Shown here: positions 14,394 to 22,455 of the stretch, one piece after another
Position numbering within the stretch: the first letter of the stretch is position 1
How the letters are laid out: every line of letters begins with the position of its first letter
Source of the DNA: Segatella copri
GTDB taxonomy: Bacteria > Bacteroidota > Bacteroidia > Bacteroidales > Bacteroidaceae
Assembly (NCBI RefSeq): GCF_019249655.2
Contig: NZ_CP137557.1
Location: 3,133,001 to 3,197,000 of the forward strand
Direction: 5' to 3'
Length of the DNA stretch: 64,000 nucleotides
Position numbers and translations under genes: made by a program
Notes under the pieces: generated by a model
Databases searched by the model: none
Told to the model about the DNA's origin: nothing
Seen by the model: the letters and a program-made list of their open reading frames with translations, nothing else

Positions 14394-15694
14394 TAGCTAA
14401 ATACGTATTTGGTTCTACCTTTGCCAAATGTCTCTGTTCTGATAGTTGTCTCAAAAGGCAAGCCATCTGGCAGTTCACTGATCTGTTGGAGAATATTCTT
14501 CATTTCCTCCGAATTGGTGAAAAACTTCTTTGCCTCACCGTTCTGTTCGATGGAGACAATGCAGCGGTCTTCGCCTTGCTCTGTCTTGATACCAAGCTCG
14601 AAGTCCTTCACGATAATTGGTAAGTTCACTAACTCCCTGATGCTTACCACTGACCCAGGGAAACGCTTCTTGCCATCTGCCGGCTTATAAGAAACGTTCA
14701 AATCTTTAAATGATTTCATTGTTTTGTCTGTTAATTTATTAAACAATCTATTACAGTCGGCGTGCTTTGCCATTCCGTAGAAACTGGCAATGAGTTCGCG
14801 CCTTCTTTTCCTCGATTTAACCTCGTGCATTTTTCGGGCAAACTTTTGTTTGATACGCTTGCGTATCGCTACATGGTCGGGATATATGACATACCCCAAG
14901 AAGTCAATGCCCTCATCCACTGGGAACACCCTTTCGTTTGGTTTGATTTCCAAATCGACTTGGTTCACCTGGTTGTGGATAATTTCACGAATCACCCATA
15001 ATTCCGCTTTCGTTTTACCAAGCACAAGGCCGTCATCGCAATAGCGATAGAAATGAGCGACCCCACACTTATCTTTCAAATAGTGGTCTAAAAATACAGA
15101 CAACAACAAGTTGCCAGTGGCTTGTGAGCTTCTTAGTCCAAAGCTGATGCCACTGTCCAGCATAGTAACAAAGGATTCCAACATAACAAGCAGCTTCTGG
15201 TCTTTGAACACACGGCGGTAGCACCACATGGCGAAGTCTTGACGAACATTCTCATAGAAATGTCTGATGTCAAACTTGTAGGCATATAGCGTGCCTTCTG
15301 GGTCGTGCTGCATATCTTGACGAATTACCTTCATAAGGTCGTGCGTGCCACGTTCCTTGATGGATGCTGCTGTTGTGCGTATGTAACGCCTTTGCAGATG
15401 TCTGTCCACCACGGACATTATAGCATGGACACCTATGCGGTCTTTCATCGAAAGAATCTGCAGGTTCCTTTCTTTGCCGTATTCGTGGATTGTGCGCTCA
15501 CGGTAACCACTCACACGGAAAGAGCCATTGGCAATTTGCTCTGTTAGCTCCTTAATCACCTCTTCACGATGCGCAAGCAAGTAGCGTCCCTGACGTGAGC
15601 GTTTCCGCTTCTTGCCACGGAGAACTTCATCAAACGACTCTGACATATTGGAGTAGTCAATGATTTCTTCTATGATGTAACCTTCTCTACGCAT
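14393..15694 (-). CDS. Diversity-generating retroelement reverse transcriptase with C-terminal extension
   Basis: 433 aa from the ATG at 15694 (MRREGYIIEEIIDYSNMSES); the frame is open to 15775 but this start fits family N-termini. It reverse-transcribes the template repeat with adenine-specific errors. RT motifs: YKFDIRHFY (first Asp ~142), GLRSSQ (~186-191, the DGR-type replacement of QGxxxSP), and YRYCDDGLVLG (catalytic YxDD ~218-221), then FLGYVIYP. Residues ~338-433 form an extra domain absent from the 328-aa Bordetella enzyme (VKDFELGIKTEQGEDRCIVSIE...KKFFTNSEEM), which looks OB-like and could bind nucleic acid. Template repeat lies 200 bp upstream; a coupled gene follows. Confidence 0.95.
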   Translation of the reverse strand: MRREGYIIEEIIDYSNMSESFDEVLRGKKRKRSRQGRYLLAHREEVIKELTEQIANGSFRVSGYRERTIHEYGKERNLQILSMKDRIGVHAIMSVVDRHLQRRYIRTTAASIKERGTHDLMKVIRQDMQHDPEGTLYAYKFDIRHFYENVRQDFAMWCYRRVFKDQKLLVMLESFVTMLDSGISFGLRSSQATGNLLLSVFLDHYLKDKCGVAHFYRYCDDGLVLGKTKAELWVIREIIHNQVNQVDLEIKPNERVFPVDEGIDFLGYVIYPDHVAIRKRIKQKFARKMHEVKSRKRRRELIASFYGMAKHADCNRLFNKLTDKTMKSFKDLNVSYKPADGKKRFPGSVVSIRELVNLPIIVKDFELGIKTEQGEDRCIVSIEQNGEAKKFFTNSEEMKNILQQISELPDGLPFETTIRTETFGKGRTKYVFS

Positions 15695-15708
15695 TGTTAA
15701 TAATTTAA

Positions 15709-15720
15709 TGGCCTTTCGGC
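15709..15720 (-). other. Small GNRA-type hairpin between template repeat and RT
   Basis: GGCC-GAAA-GGCC on the transcribed strand, 15-26 nt before the RT start codon. It lies in the TR-RT spacer (15695-15895), the region that in studied DGRs forms the structured RNA that primes cDNA synthesis. Confidence 0.5.
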
Positions 15721-15895
15721 CTTCCTGTCTCTGGGTCTGACTTCTTCGAGCCATTGCTGGCCTACCAAACTCCACCCAACACTTGATGTTTCAGCTTTCC
15801 TATAATAGTAATTTGCTGAGGTTCGTTTCCCTCGGCACCATCTTAGGGAGCACGTCCCTTGTATGGTAGGCCGATTGATAATGTAATCAGTTTGT

Positions 15896-16008
15896 CCAGA
15901 CGCGAGCCGACATTCGCATTCGCATTCGAGGCATCGTTATTCGCATTCGCATTCACGACACCGCCATTCGCATTCGCGTTGTTGTACCCACGATAAACCA
16001 CACGGCTT
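15896..16008 (-). repeat. DGR template repeat (TR), 113 bp
   Basis: Read on the minus strand from AAGCCGTGTGG to GCGTCTGG. It aligns without gaps to the variable repeat at 43147-43259 with nine differences, eight of them at TR adenines. The last 16 nt (GTCGGCTCGCGTCTGG) are identical, as expected for the initiation-of-mutagenic-homology end. In the target frame it encodes 11 AAT/AAC Asn codons interspersed with Ala, the most diversifiable codon type, largely as GCGAAT hexamers. Not a gene, although a spurious frame crosses it. Confidence 0.96.
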
Positions 16009-16034
16009 ATTGGGAAAGTCCACCTTTTGGGCTG

Positions 16035-16042
16035 CAAAGTTA
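16035..16042 (-). promoter_or_regulatory. Probable DGR promoter -7 element
   Basis: TAACTTTG followed by CAGCC on the minus strand, ending 27 bp before the TR. The same TAACTTTGCA string precedes host pyrG. The -33 region is poor. Transcription from here would begin about 20 nt upstream of the TR and give a compact TR-RT RNA independent of the head operon. Confidence 0.5.
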
Positions 16043-16205
16043 CGTATAAAACTCTGTAGCTATACATTTTATAACGAATAATCTTAAAAAATGTTGTCAT
16101 TTAGTTGCTATATTAAGATTTATTACTATCTTTGCAGCGTGGAGAGCGAAGTACTGATAACCACTGAAAGCAGCGTGCGACGTTGCAGAACCTGAGGCCA
16201 ACGGA

Positions 16206-18245
16206 TTATTCCATTGGTCTCTTGTATTTTCTGAGCTTGCCATTGACATACCAAAAGATATAGTCATGGTGGTAATCTTTACTATCCCAAATAGCTTTGT
16301 TTCTATCTTGGATTTGTCTTTCTGTAATTGGCTTTCTAAAGCAATGATCAGTCAGACAAACGCAAGCGTGTTGTGCATCAGAAGCATGGTTCGCATTACG
16401 ACAGCAGTTCATTACTTTCTCTGGTGATTTCACATCTATATATCCAAATTCGCCCACTTTTAAATCAGGGTTTGCTTTACTGTCTTCTGGAAGCATATCA
16501 TAAACCTTTCTTCTTCCATTTGTTGCGGTGAATTGAATTTCAGGATTTAGTAAACAATCACCAAATTCATCAGCAAAAGCCTTGGCAACATCTAAAACTC
16601 GCTTATAGTCTTCTGCTGTAGAGCAAGCCAACTCATGTTGCAACACTTTTCCTTTAATGCCTATGTATTTGGTGAAATATTGTTCATCCAAAGGCTTTGC
16701 AAGTATCGCATCACGGTCTTCAACAGACAGATTTGTTTTTCCTGAATCAGTGTACGAATTGGCGCATTTATGTACCAAGCGGCAAGCAGCACAAAGTTCA
16801 TTATCTGCAACAGGCTTTCTGTCAAGATCCAACTTACCTTTTGCAATATCACAGTCACGACATCGCTTGATGGTGTAAGGGTTGTAGTCAGGGACTGTCT
16901 TTTGCTCCTTGCCAGAATTGAAACGGAATATGCCCTTTTTATCAGTCTGCAAAGCATCCTCACCCAGTGACATGGCTTCATCATGTGGTGTTGGCTCGTA
17001 TTTTCGTTTCAGAACTTGCACCACGGTACAGCGACAATTCCAACCATTTGGTGGGTAGTATGATTCCCAGAAGGAATCAGTTGGTGGAAGCGTTATACGA
17101 TCGAGCGAAGCGTGTTCTGGGCGAACCTTATCATCATGCTGTGTTCGATACTGGAGATAATAATGATCACCATCCTCCATGAATTTTTCCCACTTAGCAG
17201 CCATTTCCGCTGATGCCTGAACAAAATTGTATTCAGCACGCAGATAGTTGGAATTGTATGTTTCATCTATCTTTCGGACATCGTTCAAAAAGCGTTCAAA
17301 CGTCTTTTTATTGCCATTCTCATCAAGTAAGGACGGAAAAGTCTCATTCAACTCATGGAAAGTCTTCAAGCCACTAAATATATAGTTGGAGCGAGTAAGA
17401 CGCTGACGCATGAGGTCGGACATTTCCAAGCGTTGCAAGTTGCGGTCAAGGACACCAGCATGAGCCTCTATCAAGTTCTGAACATTGCCATCTGCCATGA
17501 TGTCAATAGAGAAAGAACTTCCCTTCTGATTGAAAATAGCCTTCATCGCATCCTTGAATCCCTTGCTAACCTCTTCGCTTGGAAGGCATACGCTATCACC
17601 AGAGCCTAAACTAAGCAAACGTTTGGCAAGAGGTGTGTCCACCTTATTCATGTGCGAGTATGAAAGCAATTCCTTTGGAAGCACTTTGCCCCTCATAATG
17701 GCAGCATTCAGTTCCGCCTCAAACTCAGCATAATCAGTGAGGGCATACGTGGAAAGATTCTTTTTTATAAGGGTTTCATCCACATTCTCCATTTTCCATG
17801 AGTGTTCGAGCTTTCTGTAATAGGTGGAATCATTGCAATAGTCTATGTAATGCCCCAATTCGTGCAAGATGGGATTGTCCTGAGCGAGCTGACCATAACG
17901 GACGGCATTTGCATGAGCCTCCTTCCAACCTCTGTAACCTCGTTTGTTCACACGGATAACGGAAGGCAGCTCATCGGTCAATCCAGCATGGAAAGACGCA
18001 CGGATGCCATGATACTTGGTGATTCGACCCAAGTCTGCCTCACGCAGCTCTGGCAATTCCTTGATTCCATGCCTGAGTGCAATCCGTGCAGCCTCTTCCG
18101 CTTGCTCCCTTACGTACTTGTTGCTGATACCGCTTGCCCATTTCTTGGCAATAGCATCAAATTCCTCTTCCTTTTTGCTCAGACACAATGAGGTAACGGA
18201 AAGCTCTTCACCTAAGATTTCGGCGTACCGCTGGTGCAGCCCCAC
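16206..18245 (-). CDS. MuF-type minor head protein with N-terminal zincin and C-terminal toxin-like domain
   Basis: 679 aa. Three parts are visible. Residues ~1-190 contain NPILHELGHYIDYC (HExxH-type zinc site at 128-132) and YAEFEAELN (possible third ligand), as in lethal-factor-like zincins. Residues ~330-410 are the MuF/SPP1-gp7 head morphogenesis domain, ending QHDDKVRPEHASLDRITLPP...YYPPNGWNCRC. Residues ~462-494 hold a Cys cluster (CRDCD...CAACRLVHKC). Residues ~515-679 look like a nuclease toxin of the CdiA/PBECR type (VGEFGYIDVKSPE, HHDYIFWYVNGKLRKYKRP). Such proteins can be packaged and injected. Gene lies 14 bp after the portal gene. The toxin call is inference. Confidence 0.8.
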   Translation of the reverse strand: MGLHQRYAEILGEELSVTSLCLSKKEEEFDAIAKKWASGISNKYVREQAEEAARIALRHGIKELPELREADLGRITKYHGIRASFHAGLTDELPSVIRVNKRGYRGWKEAHANAVRYGQLAQDNPILHELGHYIDYCNDSTYYRKLEHSWKMENVDETLIKKNLSTYALTDYAEFEAELNAAIMRGKVLPKELLSYSHMNKVDTPLAKRLLSLGSGDSVCLPSEEVSKGFKDAMKAIFNQKGSSFSIDIMADGNVQNLIEAHAGVLDRNLQRLEMSDLMRQRLTRSNYIFSGLKTFHELNETFPSLLDENGNKKTFERFLNDVRKIDETYNSNYLRAEYNFVQASAEMAAKWEKFMEDGDHYYLQYRTQHDDKVRPEHASLDRITLPPTDSFWESYYPPNGWNCRCTVVQVLKRKYEPTPHDEAMSLGEDALQTDKKGIFRFNSGKEQKTVPDYNPYTIKRCRDCDIAKGKLDLDRKPVADNELCAACRLVHKCANSYTDSGKTNLSVEDRDAILAKPLDEQYFTKYIGIKGKVLQHELACSTAEDYKRVLDVAKAFADEFGDCLLNPEIQFTATNGRRKVYDMLPEDSKANPDLKVGEFGYIDVKSPEKVMNCCRNANHASDAQHACVCLTDHCFRKPITERQIQDRNKAIWDSKDYHHDYIFWYVNGKLRKYKRPME

Positions 18246-18259
18246 GTAATCGGTGGGGC

Positions 18260-19582
18260 TTAATCGAAAAAAGGATGTGCATTCTTTTGCGTCTTCTTGC
18301 CCTTATCATCCTTGTCCTCACCATCACCGTCTGGGTCAGGTGCAGGAAATTGATGTTGACGGCGTTCACCTACAGGCATATTGTACTTATCGGCAAAATA
18401 CTTTGGATCGACCTCATAACGGTCGGCAATCATCTTTTCATAGCTGAATTGCTGTTCTGGAGTGTAGTCAACAGCATCATCCCAGGCAAAGCGCAAGCCC
18501 TGAATAGGGAAACCAAGCTTCACCATACGAGGAATCAGCTGATTGTTCACGAGGTCTGCCAACATATCCGCATCGCTTTCCACCAAGTTCTCAAACACTT
18601 CAAGGTGGGTTTGCGACTGTGAGAGGCTGCTGCCATCCTCAATGGTCATTGTTTGCCCGATGATGAGCTTTGAAAGTTCTGAGTTGGCACGGTCAACACG
18701 TTTGTCATACACATTGAAAGCGTCACCCTTGGAACTCTCAACCACCTCAATGTCGGTACCCTCTGGAAACAAAGCCCAAAACTCAGTACCCATGTTTGCC
18801 ATCATGTCCTCCATTTTTGAAAGTTCCTTATCGTCACGGACAGTGGTGTGGCCGATGCGCATAGGCATACCGAAAATCTCACCGAACGTGTCCCAAAAGG
18901 CAAGCGTATTTTTCTTTGGAATGGTATGCGCTGCTGCCTTCAAGTACAAGCCCAGGTCATCGGGCTGACCAGCTTCAATGAGCCAATCAGTGAAAGGTGG
19001 CTGATGGTAGTCGATGCCAGTAGTCCAGTCCATGCCAAGGTCGGTGATAACACGGCCATACTCAGGAATGACATACTTACGGTTAATCAACTTCACACCA
19101 CTGAAGCATGGGCAACCATCGCCATCAGTGGTAATGTCGCCAAGTTCAATGAGCGAATGTCCCCAATAGATAGAATCCAGGGCAAGGCGCAAGAGCTGCT
19201 TAAACCATGCCTGGTTGAAGTAGTGCAGCGCATCATCCTTCACATTGCCATTCTTGTCAACAATCTTGAAGGAGCGAGCCATGACAAAGCCCTTGCGCTG
19301 TTCGACACATCCCGAAAGGTGAGCATCAACATCAGCGTCACGGTAAATGTCATAGAGATGTTGACGGTTGGGACTTTCCACACTGATTGCCATCTGCCAG
19401 GCATTGCGCCAGTCCTTCATGTCGGAACGTGTAAGTGCCTCGGTGGTACGTTGAAGCTGTGCCACAATCTTTTGGACATTCCTACGTCCAGAAGACTTGG
19501 CAAGGTTGTAGTCACCATATTTCGTGTGCAAGACGTTCGGCTTGCCTGTAATGTTCTGTATTAAATTCTGAATAACTCCCAT
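18260..19582 (-). CDS. Mu gp29-like portal protein (DUF935)
   Basis: 440 aa. The dodecameric portal through which DNA is packaged. DUF935 signatures: ALTRSDMKDWRNAWQMAISVESPNRQHLYDIYRDADVDAHLSGCVEQRKGFVM near the N-terminus, then YWGHSLIELG, TFGEIFGMPMRIGHTTV and IIGQTMTIEDGSSLSQSQTHLEVF. The C-terminus is an acidic/basic low-complexity tail (DPDGDGEDKDDKGKK). Between gp36-like and MuF-like genes with 5- and 14-bp spacing, the usual Mu-type order. Confidence 0.92.
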   Translation of the reverse strand: MGVIQNLIQNITGKPNVLHTKYGDYNLAKSSGRRNVQKIVAQLQRTTEALTRSDMKDWRNAWQMAISVESPNRQHLYDIYRDADVDAHLSGCVEQRKGFVMARSFKIVDKNGNVKDDALHYFNQAWFKQLLRLALDSIYWGHSLIELGDITTDGDGCPCFSGVKLINRKYVIPEYGRVITDLGMDWTTGIDYHQPPFTDWLIEAGQPDDLGLYLKAAAHTIPKKNTLAFWDTFGEIFGMPMRIGHTTVRDDKELSKMEDMMANMGTEFWALFPEGTDIEVVESSKGDAFNVYDKRVDRANSELSKLIIGQTMTIEDGSSLSQSQTHLEVFENLVESDADMLADLVNNQLIPRMVKLGFPIQGLRFAWDDAVDYTPEQQFSYEKMIADRYEVDPKYFADKYNMPVGERRQHQFPAPDPDGDGEDKDDKGKKTQKNAHPFFD

Positions 19583-19587
19583 ATCGT

Positions 19588-20007
19588 TTACCAGTTATGT
19601 CTTAGTTTAGGCTGACAGCCATAGACAATGGAACAGCCAACCATTTCACCATCCTCATCAAGCATCAAGGGAAGGTCAGGTACAATCTTTCCGGACTGAA
19701 CACCCTCCAACCACTTGACGGCACGCTCATAGCGTTCCTTTCTGATGTCGGAACCCATTTTCTGAGGCATTGCCGAAACCATGTGGTAAAGGGCAATGTC
19801 GCAAGTGAACATCACAATCTGACGATTGCGCTTATCACCTTCCGCTGCAAATACAGCGTCACAATCATACTTAGGGCGCAAATAGCCCGAAATTTCCTCC
19901 TGTGCCTCACGCTCGGCGTTGGCACGATTCTCGGCAGAAGCCTGTGAAACCACCTTCATGGCGGTATCGCCGATAACCACCTTATAATCATCCTCTGTTA
20001 TAAACAT
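19588..20007 (-). CDS. Mu gp36-like head protein (DUF1320)
   Basis: 139 aa. MFITEDDYKVVIGD...AEREAQEEISGYLRPKYDCDAVF...VMFTCDIALYHMVSAMPQKMGSDIRKERYERAVKWLEGVQSGKI fits the DUF1320/gp36 pattern: tail- or head-completion protein made of a helical bundle with the 'A...i.gyL...Yd....f' signature. It sits just upstream of the portal gene. Confidence 0.85.
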   Translation of the reverse strand: MFITEDDYKVVIGDTAMKVVSQASAENRANAEREAQEEISGYLRPKYDCDAVFAAEGDKRNRQIVMFTCDIALYHMVSAMPQKMGSDIRKERYERAVKWLEGVQSGKIVPDLPLMLDEDGEMVGCSIVYGCQPKLRHNW

Positions 20008-20018
20008 GATGCACCTCC

Positions 20019-20249
20019 TTACTTTGTAACAAACAAGGCACGCCGTTCGATGTCTTCAACCTTGGTGCCTTTTTTGAAACGGTGACGCTTCACAAGCGTC
20101 TTGATGGTCTGCTTTGGAACGACCTTAAAACCACCGTTCATATAAAGGACATAATATTTCAAACCACTACCCTGGGAGAGCAAAATGGCTTCCTTGACAG
20201 CACGCTTGTAACGCCAAGCGAAAATCAAATCTCTGAATAGTCTAATCAT
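20019..20249 (-). CDS. Small basic phage protein, unknown
   Basis: 76 aa from the ATG at 20249 (MIRLFRDLIFAWRYKRAVKEA); longer in-frame starts lie inside the terminase gene. Strongly basic, with a short hydrophobic, aromatic N-terminus. Located between terminase and gp36-like genes, with 4- and 11-bp gaps, so it is a genuine member of the head operon. No family recognised. Confidence 0.65.
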   Translation of the reverse strand: MIRLFRDLIFAWRYKRAVKEAILLSQGSGLKYYVLYMNGGFKVVPKQTIKTLVKRHRFKKGTKVEDIERRALFVTK

Positions 20250-20253
20250 AATC

Positions 20254-21813
20254 TTACCAACTGTTTTTAGAGGTCGGACGCTTGCCAAACCTCGGTTTAT
20301 ACTTAACTTGCCTTGTGTTGCGCTGGAGCATCCAGATGGCACCCTCATCAGCATCGGGCGCATCATCATGCACGCGGCTGCCACGTTCAAGTGAAAGCGT
20401 CTGTTCAATGCCAACTTCCATGTCAGGAGAATCCTTCAACGCCTCATTGTAGAAGACAAAACCACGCTCCCACAATGGGGATATGGCCTCTATACGCTGC
20501 AACTTATCGGGCTTCTTGCGTTTGTCGCCTGTTATCGGCAACTGGTAGCCGCGCCGATTACCCTCTTCCGTGAACTCATCAAGGATGGTGTCCTGTAGAA
20601 AGTTTGCCTCCATGAAGAAGGAAACCGTCACATCCTCTGGCAATGATTCATAAAGATTGTATAGCCATCTGACCATACCGCCAACGGTATCTTGACGCAC
20701 ATAGCAATCAATCAAATGGAACTCTGTGCCAATCTTGCCCCAAAAGCGTGAAGCCTTGTAGTCGTTGGCTGTAGTCGATTTGAAAGAAGGGTCAGTGTAA
20801 CAGATAAGCTGGTCGTACTTATTGAGAGGAAGAACCTTCTTATAATGGATCCAATCATGGCGAAAGATGGTGCCGTCCTTAATTGGGTTGTGCATCATTT
20901 CCTTGTTCCATGCTCGGAAGCCCACAAAATCGGCATAAGCCTTCGCCTCATCCTTTGTCCACTTTTCACGCCATACTGGTTCGCCATCAGAATCAACCGC
21001 CACAATCTTAGAAAGGAACACCCCCTTGGTATGTGCCAGGTTGAAAAGAACGGAAGTTTTTGAAATGAGGTTTCCAACCATAATGAAGCGACCACGACCT
21101 ACATCAAGCGAACCGAAAAGGGCTTCTTTCACCCAGTCGGTGAGGTCATGCACACGCTTCTCGTTACGGCAAAGCTCATCATCATCGAGGTCATCAATGA
21201 CAATGTAGTCTGGACGTGCCTCACGGTCACGCAAACCACGAGGAGATTGACCACGACCACAGGCAAGGAACTTCACGCCGTCCTTGGTCTTAAACTCACC
21301 TTCTTGCCAGTCGCCAGCGTTTTTTTGTGTGCCAAAGTCGGCAATGATGCGTTGGTTGTACTCCAATTCAGCCTGGATGTCGCCAAGCAAACGGATGGCA
21401 CTATCCTCGGACTTGCCAACTACCACCATGAAGTTAATCAGACGCTTGGTCTGAAACATCAGCCACAAAGGAGTAAAAATGTCCATGTGGGTGGACTTGG
21501 CATGACCACGAGGCCACATAAAGACCGCTTTGAGGTTCGGCGTGTTCTTCACCTTCTGTGCAGCTTGATTGTGAAAAGGCGCATTGTGTATGGTTCGGAT
21601 TACTTCGCCTGTAGTCTTATCTCTCAGCTGTAGGAAATGCGGAAAGTAATATTCGCAGAATGCAGCGTAATTGGATTGCAGCCTACGAATACGTTTTTCC
21701 TTTTCAAGGGGCGTTTCCTTACGCATAAGAGAGGTGTCGGTGAAAGCCTGAACTTGCTTGCACCGTTCCTTCCATTGCTCGTATGCGAGTTTCTTTTCTG
21801 CTGCTGTTGCCAT
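20254..21813 (-). CDS. Terminase large subunit (Mu gp28-like)
   Basis: 519 aa. DNA-packaging motor: N-terminal ATPase with Walker A-like MWPRGHAKST, Walker B YIVIDDLDDDE, coupling segment FIMVGNLIS; C-terminal RNase H-type nuclease starting ICYTDPSFKST, with further acidic residues in SFFMEANFLQDTILDEF and DDAPDADEGAIW. Mu-like phages package by headful, cutting in flanking host DNA. Follows the small subunit gene by 9 bp. Confidence 0.93.
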   Translation of the reverse strand: MATAAEKKLAYEQWKERCKQVQAFTDTSLMRKETPLEKEKRIRRLQSNYAAFCEYYFPHFLQLRDKTTGEVIRTIHNAPFHNQAAQKVKNTPNLKAVFMWPRGHAKSTHMDIFTPLWLMFQTKRLINFMVVVGKSEDSAIRLLGDIQAELEYNQRIIADFGTQKNAGDWQEGEFKTKDGVKFLACGRGQSPRGLRDREARPDYIVIDDLDDDELCRNEKRVHDLTDWVKEALFGSLDVGRGRFIMVGNLISKTSVLFNLAHTKGVFLSKIVAVDSDGEPVWREKWTKDEAKAYADFVGFRAWNKEMMHNPIKDGTIFRHDWIHYKKVLPLNKYDQLICYTDPSFKSTTANDYKASRFWGKIGTEFHLIDCYVRQDTVGGMVRWLYNLYESLPEDVTVSFFMEANFLQDTILDEFTEEGNRRGYQLPITGDKRKKPDKLQRIEAISPLWERGFVFYNEALKDSPDMEVGIEQTLSLERGSRVHDDAPDADEGAIWMLQRNTRQVKYKPRFGKRPTSKNSW

Positions 21814-21822
21814 ACTCCTTAA

Positions 21823-22287
21823 TTATTTAACACCCATCTGTTCCATGATAAACAAGTCTTGAAGATGATTGATTGCCTTCATCAACTCAGTTGTTATCGT
21901 AGGGTCAGACTTGGCACGGAACTCCAACCACTTGCTGAACTTCATGGACACTTCAATGATGTCAACCACGTTGGCCTTCTTGTCAAGTTTCTCTATGACA
22001 GAGGAAAGCTTTGCGAGTTTGTCACCCAGTCCAGCCATCGCCATTGGGTCGCCAGAATTATTCACTTGCGTTATAAGCGCGTCAATGGTCAACAACAGCT
22101 TGTTGACCAGTTCAGGACGTGTGACACTCTTGGCCGCACGTGCCTCCTTCCATCCATCAGCCACACACCACTTGGAAATGGTGACACGCGAGACTCCTAT
22201 TTTTTCGGCAATCTCAGCCTGTTCCATACCCGACATGAAGAGTGTTCTGGCTAACGAACGTTTCTTTTCTATTTCTGCTTTTGTCAT
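21823..22287 (-). CDS. Terminase small subunit-like HTH protein (Mu gp27 position)
   Basis: 154 aa from ATG 22287 (MTKAEIEKKRSLARTLFMSG). MEQAEIAEKIGVSRVTISKWCVADGWKEARAAKS is a clear HTH as in phage small terminases; the rest is helical (VNKLLLTIDALITQV..., KLAKLSSVIEKLDKKANVVDIIEVSMKFSKWLEF). Upstream in-frame extension to 22437 crosses the promoter region and is rejected. First gene of the leftward late operon. Confidence 0.82.
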   Translation of the reverse strand: MTKAEIEKKRSLARTLFMSGMEQAEIAEKIGVSRVTISKWCVADGWKEARAAKSVTRPELVNKLLLTIDALITQVNNSGDPMAMAGLGDKLAKLSSVIEKLDKKANVVDIIEVSMKFSKWLEFRAKSDPTITTELMKAINHLQDLFIMEQMGVK

Positions 22288-22319
22288 GTGCAATACATTG
22301 TTAAAAATCAAATGTGCTG

Positions 22320-22429
22320 CAAAATTGCAACAATTCGGTGGCACCGCCAAAAAAGTGTGCAATCGTTTCATAGATGTGTGCAACCATTTCACACTTTTTT
22401 GGCGGTTAACAAATTTAGCAGTAATATTG
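22320..22429. promoter_or_regulatory. Symmetric divergent late promoter with palindromic operator
   Basis: A perfect 17-bp inverted repeat, ACCGCCAAAAAAGTGTG (22343-22359) and CACACTTTTTTGGCGGT (22390-22406), contains TTTTGG on each outward strand. Rightward: TTTTGG (22397-22402), 19 nt, TAATATTG (22422-22429). Leftward: TTTTGG (22347-22352), 19 nt, CAATTTTG (22320-22327). GTGTGCAA-C-TTTCA occurs twice between the arms. It drives the two late operons and is a likely site for the late activator. Confidence 0.75.
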
Positions 22430-22455
22430 CAGCGCAAAACGCAAAAAGCGAGAAA

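Noticed and set aside
15890..16010. CRISPR-like short repeats (CATTCG)
   Set aside because: Hexamer periodicity inside the DGR template, without spacers.
15843..16100. 85-aa open frame spanning the template repeat (minus)
   Set aside because: It reads the TR in the adhesin frame only because TR and VR share sequence; flanks are unrelated, and start-site support is lacking. Non-coding template RNA is the better reading.
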